A stretch of 64,000 bases of DNA from Bradyrhizobium mercantei (GCF_001982635.1 NZ_MKFI01000004.1:613609-677608), one strand, 5' to 3'. Counted from the first letter of the stretch, positions 52,590 to 60,266 are shown. Notes: generated from the letters alone by a model not told the origin. Program-made: numbers and translations.

Positions 52590-53735
52590 TCACTGATTGC
52601 GCGCCGGCGCGGCCGTTCGCTGCCGTGCTGGCGCGCCGCGCAGGAACGCCCGGCCGAAATCATCGACGGCGGGCGCCAGGATCGCCCGATCCCGCGGCAG
52701 CGCTTCCGGCATCTCGTCCCGAATGAACGCCAGCAGCTTCTCGCGGATCTCGCAGCGCAGGTCCCAGGACTGCGGCGCGTTCCGCGCGCTGACCAGCGCG
52801 CGCAGCTCGATGGTGCGCGGATGGGTATCGATCACCTGCAGATTGACGACCGCGCCATCCCAGAGCCGCGAGTCCTTGGCCACCTGCTCCAGCCTTTTGC
52901 GAATGGCCGGCACGTCGGCGCTGTAATCCACATGCAGCGCGATCGCGCCGATCAGAGATTGCGCGTCGCGCGTCCAGTTCTGGAACGGGCGCTCGATGAA
53001 ATAGGACAGCGGCACCACCATGCGCCGCCAGTCCCACAGCCGGATCACGACATAGGTCGAGGCGATGTCCTCGACCCAGCCCCATTCGTTCTCGATGATG
53101 ACGGCATCCTCGATCCGGATCGGCTGGGTGACGGCGATCTGCACGCCGGCGATCAGATTGCTGAGCAAAGGTCTTGCCGCAAGGCCGACGATCAGGCCGG
53201 CGGCGCCGGCCGAGGCGAACAGGCTGACGCCATATTGCCTGACCGAGTCGAACGTCATCAGCGCGGTGGAGACCGCGATGATGACGATCAGCGTATCGGT
53301 GACCCGCTTGAAGACGCGCACCTGGGTGACGTGCTTGCGCGCCAGAAAATTCTCGGCAACGTCGAGACGAAATTTATCGAGATATCGGGCCGACGCCATA
53401 TCGACGGCGCGGATCGAGATCCAGCCGACCAGCGCGATCACGGCGACACCGAAGAGATGGCTGAGCGTCTGCCGCAGCAGATCGTCGAGCGGGGCCAGCG
53501 GCAACACCAACGCAGCGGCAACCAGACAGAGCGCCAGCCGTGACGGCCCCGACGTCCGGTCAAGCAGCTGCGGCGCGACCGAGTTCTGCGATCCGACCAT
53601 ACGGTGGACGAGACGCTGCGCGATCGAGTGAACGACCAGCGCCGCGGCGATCGCAGCCGTGATCAGGACAAGACCAAACACCCAATCCGGAACCCAACGA
53701 AACGTGTGTTCCAGTTCGACCAGGACATCGCGCAT
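52590..53735 (-). CDS. MscS-family mechanosensitive channel
   Basis: A 381-residue inner-membrane protein. About four N-terminal helices precede the MscS pore helix and beta domain: GAAGLIVGLAARPLLSNLIAGVQIAVTQPIRIEDAVIIENEWGWVEDI, then WDWRRMVVPLSYFIERPFQNWTR. A C-terminal alpha/beta domain follows. It opens on membrane tension to release solutes in osmotic downshock. ATG 53735 is used; an upstream ATG at 53756 would add seven residues. Confidence 0.92.
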   Translation of the reverse strand: MRDVLVELEHTFRWVPDWVFGLVLITAAIAAALVVHSIAQRLVHRMVGSQNSVAPQLLDRTSGPSRLALCLVAAALVLPLAPLDDLLRQTLSHLFGVAVIALVGWISIRAVDMASARYLDKFRLDVAENFLARKHVTQVRVFKRVTDTLIVIIAVSTALMTFDSVRQYGVSLFASAGAAGLIVGLAARPLLSNLIAGVQIAVTQPIRIEDAVIIENEWGWVEDIASTYVVIRLWDWRRMVVPLSYFIERPFQNWTRDAQSLIGAIALHVDYSADVPAIRKRLEQVAKDSRLWDGAVVNLQVIDTHPRTIELRALVSARNAPQSWDLRCEIREKLLAFIRDEMPEALPRDRAILAPAVDDFGRAFLRGAPARQRTAAPARNQ

Positions 53736-53881
53736 GAAACCCGCCTGCTCCCGCATTGCAGGCCGCTAACGCACGGAACCCGGGATCGCTTCTGACATCC
53801 GTGCAATGCAGCAATTCATCCGATGCAACTCGCTCGGATGTCCGGGATATCGGCGTCAAATCGGTGGACGTGGAACCGTCG

Positions 53882-54820
53882 CTAGCAGATCTCGAACGCG
53901 TCCGCGGCGAGATGCTTCAGATTGGCGTGCCAATGCTCGGCGATCTGAAGCCTCGTCGGCACCCAGACGTGCTCGTGCTTGCCGATGTAGTCGAGGAAGC
54001 GCATCAGCGCGGCGGCGCGGCCGGGACGGCCGACCACGCGGCAATGCAGGCCGACCGACATCATCTTGGGAGACGTCGCGCCTTCGGCATAGAGCACGTC
54101 GAAACTGTCCTTCAGATAGGTGTAGAACTCGTCGCCGCCGCCGAAGCCCTGGGCGTTGATGAAGCGCATGTCGTTGGCATCGAGCGTGTAGGGGATCACG
54201 AGGTGTGGTTCGGTGCCGGCTGCCTTGATCCAGTACGGTAGATCGTCGGCATAGGAATCGCAGAGATAGCGCAGGCCGCCGGCCTCCATCAAAAGCCGCA
54301 GCGTGTTGATCGAGGAGCGGCCGGTGTACCAGCCGAGCGGCCGCGCGCCGGTCGCTTCGGTATGGACGGCGATGGCACGCGCGATCTCCGCGCGCTCCTC
54401 GTCCTCCGACATGTCCTTGTGCTCGACCCAGCGCAGGCTGTGGCTCGCGATATCCCAGCCCGCCTCCTGCATCGCGGCCACCACATCCGGATTGCGCTTC
54501 AGCGCCATCGCGACGCCGAACACCGTGGCCGGCAGCTTCCGCTCGGTGAACATCCGCCACAACCGCCAGAAGCCGGCGCGCGAGCCATATTCGAACATGG
54601 TCTCGATGTTGGCGTGGCGCTGACCGACCCAGGGCTGCGCGCCCAGCACATCGGACAGGAACGCTTCCGAGGCGCGATCGCCATGCAGGATGTTGTTCTC
54701 GCCGCCCTCCTCGAAATTGACCACGAACTGCACGGCGACGCGCGCAGCGTCGGGCCATTTCGGATCGGGCGGCGTACGGCCGTAGCCGCGGAGATCGCGC
54801 GGATAGCGGGCCTCGGTCAC
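53882..54820 (-). CDS. puuE: allantoinase PuuE, polysaccharide-deacetylase fold
   Basis: A 312-residue protein of the cofactor-independent PuuE allantoinase family. The characteristic opening YPRDLRGYGRTPPDPKWPDAARVAVQFVVNFEEGGE is present, followed by SRAGFWRLWRMF, AGWDIASHSLRW and GWYTGRSSINTLRLL. The enzyme opens the allantoin ring to allantoate, a step in purine breakdown. The start is one base beyond the DUF3830 stop, so the two form an operon. The upstream amidohydrolase gene at 43722 could act on the product allantoate. Confidence 0.92.
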   Translation of the reverse strand: MTEARYPRDLRGYGRTPPDPKWPDAARVAVQFVVNFEEGGENNILHGDRASEAFLSDVLGAQPWVGQRHANIETMFEYGSRAGFWRLWRMFTERKLPATVFGVAMALKRNPDVVAAMQEAGWDIASHSLRWVEHKDMSEDEERAEIARAIAVHTEATGARPLGWYTGRSSINTLRLLMEAGGLRYLCDSYADDLPYWIKAAGTEPHLVIPYTLDANDMRFINAQGFGGGDEFYTYLKDSFDVLYAEGATSPKMMSVGLHCRVVGRPGRAAALMRFLDYIGKHEHVWVPTRLQIAEHWHANLKHLAADAFEIC

Positions 54821-54821
54821 A

Positions 54822-55235
54822 TCAGACTTCCTCGAAGCGGATGTTCTGCGCGCCCTTCCACAGCACGGTCTTGCCGAAAGCGGTGAGGTTCTCCAGCCCC
54901 GAGGTCAGCGTTATGAAATGATTGCCGGCGAGCTGGCCCATCTTGCTCGCGAAATGCACGCCGCCATAGGCGAGCAGGATCTCGGTCTCGCTGATGCCGC
55001 CGGGATAGAGGATGATCTGGCCCGGCGCCGGATAGCTGGTGTGGTTCTCGTAGGAGACACCGAAATCGAGATCGCCGAGCGGCATCCAGACGCCCTCGCC
55101 GCTCCAGCGCACATGGATCGCCTGGCTCTCGAACGGCATCGCCTTGCGGAAGGCGGCGACCGTCTTCGGCGCGAGCTGTTCCTCGAAGCGGGCGTCAAAG
55201 GTGAAATCGCCGGCGCGGACAATCAGTTTGCTCAT
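54822..55235 (-). CDS. DUF3830 (cyclophilin-like) family protein
   Basis: A 137-residue protein with a beta-barrel pattern: AGDFTFDARFEEQLAPKTVAAFRKAMP, then QAIHVRWSGEGVWMPLGDLD, NHTSYPAPGQIILYPGGISETEILLAYG. This is the DUF3830 cyclophilin-like family, often seen beside hydantoin, pyrimidine or purine catabolic genes. No isomerase activity is proven. It is the first gene of a two-gene unit with puuE, suggesting a part in allantoin use. ATG 55235 gives the family's usual start. Confidence 0.83.
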   Translation of the reverse strand: MSKLIVRAGDFTFDARFEEQLAPKTVAAFRKAMPFESQAIHVRWSGEGVWMPLGDLDFGVSYENHTSYPAPGQIILYPGGISETEILLAYGGVHFASKMGQLAGNHFITLTSGLENLTAFGKTVLWKGAQNIRFEEV

Positions 55236-55344
55236 CGAACTCTCGTGGGCTGGAAGAAGTGACGCCCCAACCATTGCCGCCGGCCCGCGCCGGACGCAAG
55301 GCCGATTCCGGCGGGAGACGGCGGTTTTTCGCCGCTTGACGGTC

Positions 55345-55378
55345 CCGCAACGCAGATTTGAGCAAAGTTGCGTTGCGG
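55345..55378. promoter_or_regulatory. 10-base perfect inverted repeat in divergent promoter
   Basis: CCGCAACGCA (55345-55354) is matched by TGCGTTGCGG (55369-55378), 14-base spacer, between the DUF3830-puuE unit and the FabG-like gene. On the minus strand GGGCACGCGAGCCGC (55375-55389) has the GG-N10-GC spacing of sigma-54 promoters, but its -12 box is poor. Confidence 0.45.
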
Positions 55379-55440
55379 CTCGCGTGCCCGTTTGCGAGCC
55401 TCCGAGGATACGACAAGGATACGTCAAACAGGGTGACTAG

Positions 55441-56175
55441 ATGACAACAAGCAGTCTGCACGGACATGTGGCGCTGGTGACCGGCGGCTCGCGCGGCATC
55501 GGCGCCGCGATCGTCAAGATGCTGGCGGACGCCGGCGCCGCCGTCGCGATCAATTATCGCGAGCGATCGGCCGAAGCGGAGACGCTGGCGAAAGGCATCA
55601 CGGCCGCCGGCGGCCGGGCCGTCGCGATCGCCGCCGACGTCTCGGAAGCGGCCGCCGTCACGGGCCTCGTCGAGCGCGCCAAATCCGAGCTCGGCCCGGT
55701 CGACATCCTCGTCAACAATGCCGGGATCGCGATCGTCCGGGGCGTCGACGACCTCACCGAAGAGGATTTCGACCGCACCATCACGGTCAATCTCAAATCG
55801 GCATTCCTGTGCACCCAAGCCGTGCTGCCGATGATGCGCACAAGGAAATGGGGCCGCATCGTCAACATCTCCTCGGGTGCTGCGCGCGGCGGCGGCTCGA
55901 TCGGCCCGCATTACAACGCATCCAAGGCGGCCATGGAGGGCATGACCCGCGGCTATGCCGCGCGCCTCGTCAAGGAAGGCATCACCGTCAATGCCGTGGC
56001 GCCGTCGCTGATCGAGACCGACATGATGAAGGGGCAGAGTGGCCTGGTCAGCCGGATCCCGGTCGGCCGTTTCGGCACCGCCGAGGAGGTCGCGCAGGCC
56101 GTGATGCTGCTGGTCAACAATCCCTATATGACCGGCCAGACCATCGCGATGAGCGGTGGCATGGCGTTCAACTAA
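55441..56175 (+). CDS. SDR oxidoreductase, FabG-like
   Basis: A 244-residue short-chain dehydrogenase with all standard elements: TGGSRGIG (15-22), NNAG, VNISS (catalytic Ser) and YNASK (catalytic Tyr and Lys), and the C-terminal MTGQTIAMSGG. It is annotated by similarity to 3-oxoacyl-ACP reductase, though such proteins act on many alcohols and ketones. Divergent from DUF3830-puuE. Its stop is one base before a palindromic repeat. Confidence 0.9.
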   Translation: MTTSSLHGHVALVTGGSRGIGAAIVKMLADAGAAVAINYRERSAEAETLAKGITAAGGRAVAIAADVSEAAAVTGLVERAKSELGPVDILVNNAGIAIVRGVDDLTEEDFDRTITVNLKSAFLCTQAVLPMMRTRKWGRIVNISSGAARGGGSIGPHYNASKAAMEGMTRGYAARLVKEGITVNAVAPSLIETDMMKGQSGLVSRIPVGRFGTAEEVAQAVMLLVNNPYMTGQTIAMSGGMAFN

Positions 56176-56176
56176 A

Positions 56177-56220
56177 GCGTTTTCAAGCGAAGTGGAGGCC
56201 GGTTCGCGTGAAGAAAACGC
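56177..56220. repeat. GCGTTTTCAAGCGAA repeat, copy 1
   Basis: A 44-base element running from GCGTTTTCAAGCGAAGTGG to GTTCGCGTGAAGAAAACGC, with inverted ends. An inverted copy with few differences lies at 59621-59664. It may help terminate the SDR transcript before the trp leader. Confidence 0.8.
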
Positions 56221-56243
56221 CTCAAACAACAAGGCTCATTGTC

Positions 56244-56272
56244 TTGACCGGATCGCAGGTTTGCCCTACGGC
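56244..56272 (+). promoter_or_regulatory. candidate promoter of the Trp leader
   Basis: TTGACC (56244-56249), 17-base spacer, TACGGC (56267-56272). A start 7-8 bases downstream would coincide with the A of the leader ATG at 56280, giving a leaderless transcript, as I recall for trpL of Sinorhizobium. The -10 is weak. Confidence 0.45.
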
Positions 56273-56279
56273 TTGCCGC

Positions 56280-56327
56280 ATGAACCGCTCGATCCTGACC
56301 GCCAATTTCTGGTGGCTCGCCGACTGA
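56280..56327 (+). CDS. Trp-rich leader peptide of the trpS attenuator
   Basis: The 15-residue peptide MNRSILTANFWWLAD has two adjacent Trp codons (56310-56315) and ends with TGA. No good ribosome binding site precedes the ATG, consistent with leaderless translation. The Trp codons sit at the base of the first RNA stem, the position needed for a stalled ribosome to block it. It lies 110 bases before a tryptophanyl-tRNA synthetase gene. Tandem Trp codons by chance in such a short frame would be rare. Confidence 0.82.
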   Translation: MNRSILTANFWWLAD

Positions 56328-56384
56328 CAGGCGGGCCGAACGCGTTCATGCATTTTCGGGGCCGCCGCATCGGGCGGCCTTTTT
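56314..56384 (+). promoter_or_regulatory. ribosome-mediated transcription attenuator
   Basis: Four segments can be paired. Segment 1 GGCTCGCC (56314-56321) pairs with segment 2 GGCGGGCC (56330-56337) with one G-U. Segment 2 can instead pair with segment 3 GGCCGCC (56360-56366) with one bulged G. Segment 3 pairs perfectly with segment 4 GGCGGCC (56373-56379) and is followed by TTTTT, forming the terminator. A ribosome stalled at the Trp codons would cover segment 1 and favour 2:3, allowing trpS transcription. Confidence 0.82.
56360..56384 (+). terminator. attenuator terminator hairpin
   Basis: Perfect 7-base stem GGCCGCC / GGCGGCC, 6-base loop, then TTTTT at 56380-56384; 52 bases before the trpS start codon. 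Confidence 0.88.
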
Positions 56385-56436
56385 CATGTCATCAACCCGC
56401 ATGTGGCGTCCCCATTCAACCGAATGGAGACAACCC

Positions 56437-57438
56437 ATGTCCAAACCGATCATCCTCACCGGCGACCGCACCACCGGCCCGCTGCATCTCGGCCACTACG
56501 CCGGCTCGCTCCGCAGCCGCCTTCAGTTTCAGGACAGCCACACGCAATTCCTGCTGCTCGCCGACATGCAGGCGCTGACCGACAATGCGCACGACATCGG
56601 CAAGGTCCGCCGCAACGTCATCGAGGTTGCGCTGGATTATCTCGCCGTCGGGATCGATCCCGGGCGAACGTCGATCTGCCTGCAATCGCAGCTTCCCGCG
56701 CTCGCGGAATTGTCGATGCTCTATCTCAACCTCGTTACCGTCGCGCGGCTGGAGCGCAATCCCACCATCAAGGACGAGATCCGCGCGCGCGGCTTCGGGC
56801 GCGACATCCCGGCGGGCTTCCTGTGCTATCCTGTGGCGCAGGCCGCCGACATCACGGCGTTTCGGGCGACCGTCGTCCCGGTCGGCGAAGACCAGGCACC
56901 GCTGATCGAGCAGACCAACGAGATCATCCGGCGCGTCAATGCGCTCGCCGGCCGGCCGCTGCTGCCGGAGGCCGAGGCCATCATTCCGCGCGCGGGACGG
57001 CTGCCCGGTGTCGACGGGCGCGCGAAGATGAGCAAGTCCGCCGGCAATGCGATCCCGCTTTCGGCCTCGCCCGATGAAATCTCGGCCGCGGTGCGTGCGA
57101 TGTTCACCGATCGCGATCATCTGCGCGTCACCGATCCCGGCAAGGTCGAGGGCAATGTCGTCTTCACGTATCTCGACGCGTTCGACGACGATCACCAGGC
57201 CGTCGAGGAAATGAAGACCCGCTATCGGCGCGGCGGTCTCGGCGACGTGACCGTCAAGCGGCGGCTTGAAGACATCCTGCAAGCCCTGATCGCGCCGATC
57301 CGGACCCGGCGTGCCGAGCTCGCGACCAATCGCGACTATGTCGCCGATGTGATCCGGCATGGAACCCTGCAAGCACGGGAGATCACCGAACGCACCAGGA
57401 GCGATGTGATGGCAGGACTGGGCTTGTTCCAGCTCTGA
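56437..57438 (+). CDS. trpS: tryptophanyl-tRNA synthetase, probably auxiliary
   Basis: A 333-residue class I synthetase that charges tRNA-Trp. The HIGH motif is HLGH (17-20), the KMSKS motif is exact (197-201), and PVAQAADITAF and VGEDQAPLIEQT are the tryptophan- and ATP-site regions. Its opening MSKPIILTGDRTTGPLHLGHY and LERNPTIKDEI resemble Firmicutes-type enzymes from memory, unlike the usual alphaproteobacterial form, which suggests transfer and an auxiliary role. GGAG lies 7 bases before ATG 56437. A Trp leader and terminator precede it, so its expression should rise when charged tRNA-Trp is low. Confidence 0.93.
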   Translation: MSKPIILTGDRTTGPLHLGHYAGSLRSRLQFQDSHTQFLLLADMQALTDNAHDIGKVRRNVIEVALDYLAVGIDPGRTSICLQSQLPALAELSMLYLNLVTVARLERNPTIKDEIRARGFGRDIPAGFLCYPVAQAADITAFRATVVPVGEDQAPLIEQTNEIIRRVNALAGRPLLPEAEAIIPRAGRLPGVDGRAKMSKSAGNAIPLSASPDEISAAVRAMFTDRDHLRVTDPGKVEGNVVFTYLDAFDDDHQAVEEMKTRYRRGGLGDVTVKRRLEDILQALIAPIRTRRAELATNRDYVADVIRHGTLQAREITERTRSDVMAGLGLFQL

Positions 57439-57493
57439 ATCCTGTCATCAAACCATGGCAGGAACTGTGCTTGGCTGGAGCAGTTGTCCGTTT

Positions 57494-57568
57494 GAGCATG
57501 ATCTCCGCGCAAGCGCCTTTGGCGTTTGTCGCGAGGGAAAACCGCTTCGCACTTTTCCGGATCATGCT
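57494..57568. repeat. GAGCATGATC-family palindromic repeat, copy 4
   Basis: Ends GAGCATGATC and GGATCATGCT, interior GGGAAAACCGC and CACTTTTCCGG. An inner CAAGCGCCTTTGGCGTTTG hairpin distinguishes this copy. Confidence 0.8.
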
Positions 57569-57595
57569 GTGGCGAAACCGGATTTGGAGCTTGTC

Positions 57596-57796
57596 GTGAT
57601 CGATCCGAAAACGCTTCTCGAACGCGCCGCGCAGCTGACCGATCAGGCCAAGGGCGAGGAAGATGCCGGCATCCGCGAGCGGCTGCTGCGCATGGCCGAG
57701 CATTACCGCGATCTCGCCGCGCACGAGGCCTGGGCGCATGAAAACCCGCCATCGGTCGGCGCGCTCACGGATGCGCTCGGCGGTCGCGCGCATTGA
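57596..57796 (+). CDS. small helical protein of unknown function
   Basis: A 66-residue protein from GTG 57596, with GGAG 7 bases upstream. It is charged and helical (LLERAAQLTDQAKGEEDAGIRERLL, then RMAEHYRDLAAHEAWAHE), a short hairpin type common among uncharacterised Bradyrhizobium proteins. The open frame before the GTG is repeat sequence. It is convergent with the mutarotase-like gene. Confidence 0.65.
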   Translation: MIDPKTLLERAAQLTDQAKGEEDAGIRERLLRMAEHYRDLAAHEAWAHENPPSVGALTDALGGRAH

Positions 57797-57818
57797 TCGC
57801 GCAAAGCGACGTTCTCCG

Positions 57819-58709
57819 TCAGCTCACGCGAATGCGATAGCCGAGCGACTGACGCGCGCCGGGCGCGACATGCATCAGGCCGGGCTTGTCGGCGAACTCG
57901 CCGTCGAACTCCCCAGGGCTGGCAAAACCGTACCATGGTTCGATGCAAAGGAACGGAGCCCCGCCAACCTTCGACCAGACGCCAAGCTCGCGGAAGCCGC
58001 GCCAGGAGATTTCGATCGCCGGGCCTTGCGTGGCTGCTGCCGGGCCCAGGGTCGCCGTGAAGAGGACCGATGTACTTGCGATCTGATCGAAGATCATCGC
58101 GTCGTCATCGAACAGCTCCTCCAACAGCGCAAGCGTTCTGCCCTTGACCGGATTGGGTTCAGGCTGCCGCCGCATCAATCCATCCTTCAACCGCCGGATC
58201 GGCGCGGATTCAGTCTTGCCGAAGGTCAGCGTGTAAGCCTCCTTCGGCAGCCCCGGCACCAGCGGCCAATTGAACGCGGGATGACCGCCGAGTGAGGCGG
58301 GCAACATCTCGTCGCCGGTGTTGATGATCTCGAAGCCGACCTCGAGATCGGCGCCATCAACGGTGTAGGTGACCTCTAGCCTGAACGCGAAAGGATAGCG
58401 CGCCCGGGTTTCCGCATCGTCTGACAGCGCGAGCTTGCAGGATCGCGGCCCCTGCTCCAGCCAGGCAAAGCGGCGGTCCCGCGCAAAGCCGTGCTGCGTC
58501 ATCGGATAGGTCTTGCCACCGTGGCGCAGCGTGTCGTTTTTCAGCCGGCCGACGATCGGGAACAGGATCGGCGCATGGCGCGGCCATTGCGGGCCGGCCT
58601 GCCACAACAGTTCCCTCCCCTCGGCGTTGCTGAGCGACGACAATTCAGCGCCCTGGGCCAGGATGGTCGCGGCGATTCCATCGCCGCGCAGGGTGTGACT
58701 GTCGCTCAT
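57819..58709 (-). CDS. aldose-1-epimerase (galactose mutarotase) family protein
   Basis: A 296-residue mutarotase-fold protein, LacX/YeaD-like. Conserved points: APILFPIVGRLKNDTLRHGGKTYPMTQHGFARD (substrate loop with the catalytic His), SLGGHPAFNWPL (second catalytic His) and a C-terminal FLCIEPWYGF with Glu. It interconverts alpha and beta anomers of a sugar or sugar phosphate. GAGG lies upstream of the ATG. No sugar pathway genes flank it. Confidence 0.88.
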   Translation of the reverse strand: MSDSHTLRGDGIAATILAQGAELSSLSNAEGRELLWQAGPQWPRHAPILFPIVGRLKNDTLRHGGKTYPMTQHGFARDRRFAWLEQGPRSCKLALSDDAETRARYPFAFRLEVTYTVDGADLEVGFEIINTGDEMLPASLGGHPAFNWPLVPGLPKEAYTLTFGKTESAPIRRLKDGLMRRQPEPNPVKGRTLALLEELFDDDAMIFDQIASTSVLFTATLGPAAATQGPAIEISWRGFRELGVWSKVGGAPFLCIEPWYGFASPGEFDGEFADKPGLMHVAPGARQSLGYRIRVS

Positions 58710-58821
58710 GTTTCGCCTCGCCGGGTTGCGCTCTGCCCTGACACGAGATGTTCGATCATGGTGAAGCCGTCAACCCCGAAGCGATGGGGCCGCCCGCGTG
58801 CGGCGGCCCCAAACCTCAAGC

Positions 58822-59589
58822 CTACCCGGCGATCTTGGAGAAATCCGGCGGGCGTCGCTCGGCGAAGGCGGCAAACGCCTCGCGAGCTTCCGCGCTCTTC
58901 AATCGCTCCTGGAAGATTTCGCCCTCGCGCGCCATCTGCGCGCTGATCCTGGCGGGGTCGCGCATCAGCGCCTTGGTGTGCTGGAGCGAGCCGAACGGCC
59001 GCTTCGCGAGTGCATCCGCCGCTGCGCGCGCCTTGGCGCGGAGATCCGCGAGCGGCACCAAGGCATTGGCGAGACCGATCGAGACCGCAGTCTCCGCCTC
59101 GACCGGCTCGCCGAGCGCGAACATCGCATAGGCCCGCGCATAGCCGATGCGCTGCGGCAGCAGATAGGTCGAGGCCGCCTCCGGCACCAGCGCCAGATTG
59201 ACGAACGGCGTGATCAGCCGCGCGGTCGGCGCGAGATAGACGAGGTCGCAATGCAGCAGCATGGTGGTGCCGATGCCGACCGCATTGCCCTGCACGGCCG
59301 CAACCAGCGGCCGCGTCGCCTTGGCAAGGGCGGCAAGGAATCGCGACACGTGGCGTTCGCCCTGCACGCCGCGCGATACCGCGGCAAAATCGGCGAGATC
59401 ATTGCCTGCGGTGAAGCTGTCGCCATCGCCCTGGAGCAGCACGGCGCGGATCGAGGAATCGCTTTCCGCGCTCTCGAGCGCGTCAGCCATCGCGCCATAC
59501 ATCGCGTTGGTAATCGCGTTCTTCTTGTCCGGACGCGCCATCGTCACGGTCAGAACGCCATTGTCCAGCGCCACAATCACTTCACTCAT
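58822..59589 (-). CDS. enoyl-CoA hydratase/isomerase family protein
   Basis: A 255-residue crotonase-fold enzyme. The oxyanion-hole strands are DSFTAGNDLADF and AAVQGNAVGIGTTMLLHCDLVYLA. Glu137 (LALVPEAAST) occupies the second catalytic-acid position, while the first position lacks a glutamate, as in many isomerases and atypical members. Downstream of a MarR gene on the same strand, 76 bases away, with a palindromic repeat between. Role in fatty-acid or aromatic acyl-CoA metabolism is likely. Confidence 0.88.
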   Translation of the reverse strand: MSEVIVALDNGVLTVTMARPDKKNAITNAMYGAMADALESAESDSSIRAVLLQGDGDSFTAGNDLADFAAVSRGVQGERHVSRFLAALAKATRPLVAAVQGNAVGIGTTMLLHCDLVYLAPTARLITPFVNLALVPEAASTYLLPQRIGYARAYAMFALGEPVEAETAVSIGLANALVPLADLRAKARAAADALAKRPFGSLQHTKALMRDPARISAQMAREGEIFQERLKSAEAREAFAAFAERRPPDFSKIAG

Positions 59590-59620
59590 GTCTCACTCCT
59601 CTGATTGCTACTCGTTTGAC

Positions 59621-59664
59621 GCGTTTTCTTCACGCGAACCGGAATTCGCTTCGCTTGAAAACGC
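59621..59664. repeat. GCGTTTTCAAGCGAA repeat, copy 2 (inverted)
   Basis: Reverse complement of the 56177-56220 element with a few changes at the centre. It separates the MarR and enoyl-CoA hydratase genes. Confidence 0.8.
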
Positions 59665-59665
59665 C

Positions 59666-60094
59666 CTAGACATCTTTCGGAAATTTCTCTTGCAGGCTGG
59701 TCAGCCAGCGCGACACCACGTCGATCTCCGCTTCCGAAAATCCGTCCATCAGGCGGTTGTTGATCACCCTGGTCCGCGTCGCGGCGCGCTTGCCGAGCTC
59801 CTGCCCCGCCACGGTCAGATGAAGCCGCTGGCTGCGCCCATCCTCGCCATCGCGCCGGCGCTTCACCAGGCCCGCACGTTCCATCCGGTCGGCGAGTCCG
59901 GACATCGCCGACGGCACGATGTCGAGCGCCTGCGAGACGTCGCCGATCAGCGCGCCGTCGTTGCGCCCGAGAAAGAACAGCACGCCGGCCTGCGCGGACG
60001 TCAGATCGTGCGTCGCCGTTTCCTGATCGATGGCGCGCTGCAGCCGCCGATAGGCCACGGTCAGGAGGAAGATCAGCCGGTGTTCCGCTCTCAT
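59666..60094 (-). CDS. MarR-family transcriptional regulator
   Basis: A 142-residue winged-helix regulator. The recognition region is GDVSQALDIVPSAMSGLADRMERAGLVKRRRDGEDGRSQRLHLT, with the Asp-Arg wing typical of MarR. Two near-identical palindromes lie just upstream (60106-60149), so it probably represses itself and the hydratase gene. The ligand may be an acyl- or aryl-CoA, as in related pairs. No clear ribosome binding site precedes the ATG. Confidence 0.92.
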   Translation of the reverse strand: MRAEHRLIFLLTVAYRRLQRAIDQETATHDLTSAQAGVLFFLGRNDGALIGDVSQALDIVPSAMSGLADRMERAGLVKRRRDGEDGRSQRLHLTVAGQELGKRAATRTRVINNRLMDGFSEAEIDVVSRWLTSLQEKFPKDV

Positions 60095-60105
60095 GCTGCT
60101 GTTAT

Positions 60106-60149
60106 ATATTTCGCACGCGAAATATCAAGATAATTCGTACGCGAAATAT
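60106..60149 (-). promoter_or_regulatory. twin MarR operators
   Basis: ATATTTCGCACGCGAAATAT (60106-60125) is an 8-4-8 palindrome. A second site centred 24 bases away contains TTCGTACGCGAA (60134-60145). Both lie 10-55 bases before the MarR start codon. Confidence 0.75.
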
Positions 60150-60266
60150 CCGGCGGTCCGGCGCCTGCGGCGGAGCAAACCCCGCAGATTGACCGGAATG
60201 GGCCCGCCGGTTGCGACATTTTGATCGCGTCGCCGGATCGTTGCACTGGGGCGCAGCAAAAAACCC

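Noticed and set aside
55375..55389. Sigma-54 promoter for the DUF3830-puuE unit on the minus strand
   Set aside because: The GG-N10-GC spacing is right, but the -12 box reads CCGC instead of TTGC; too weak to list as a feature.
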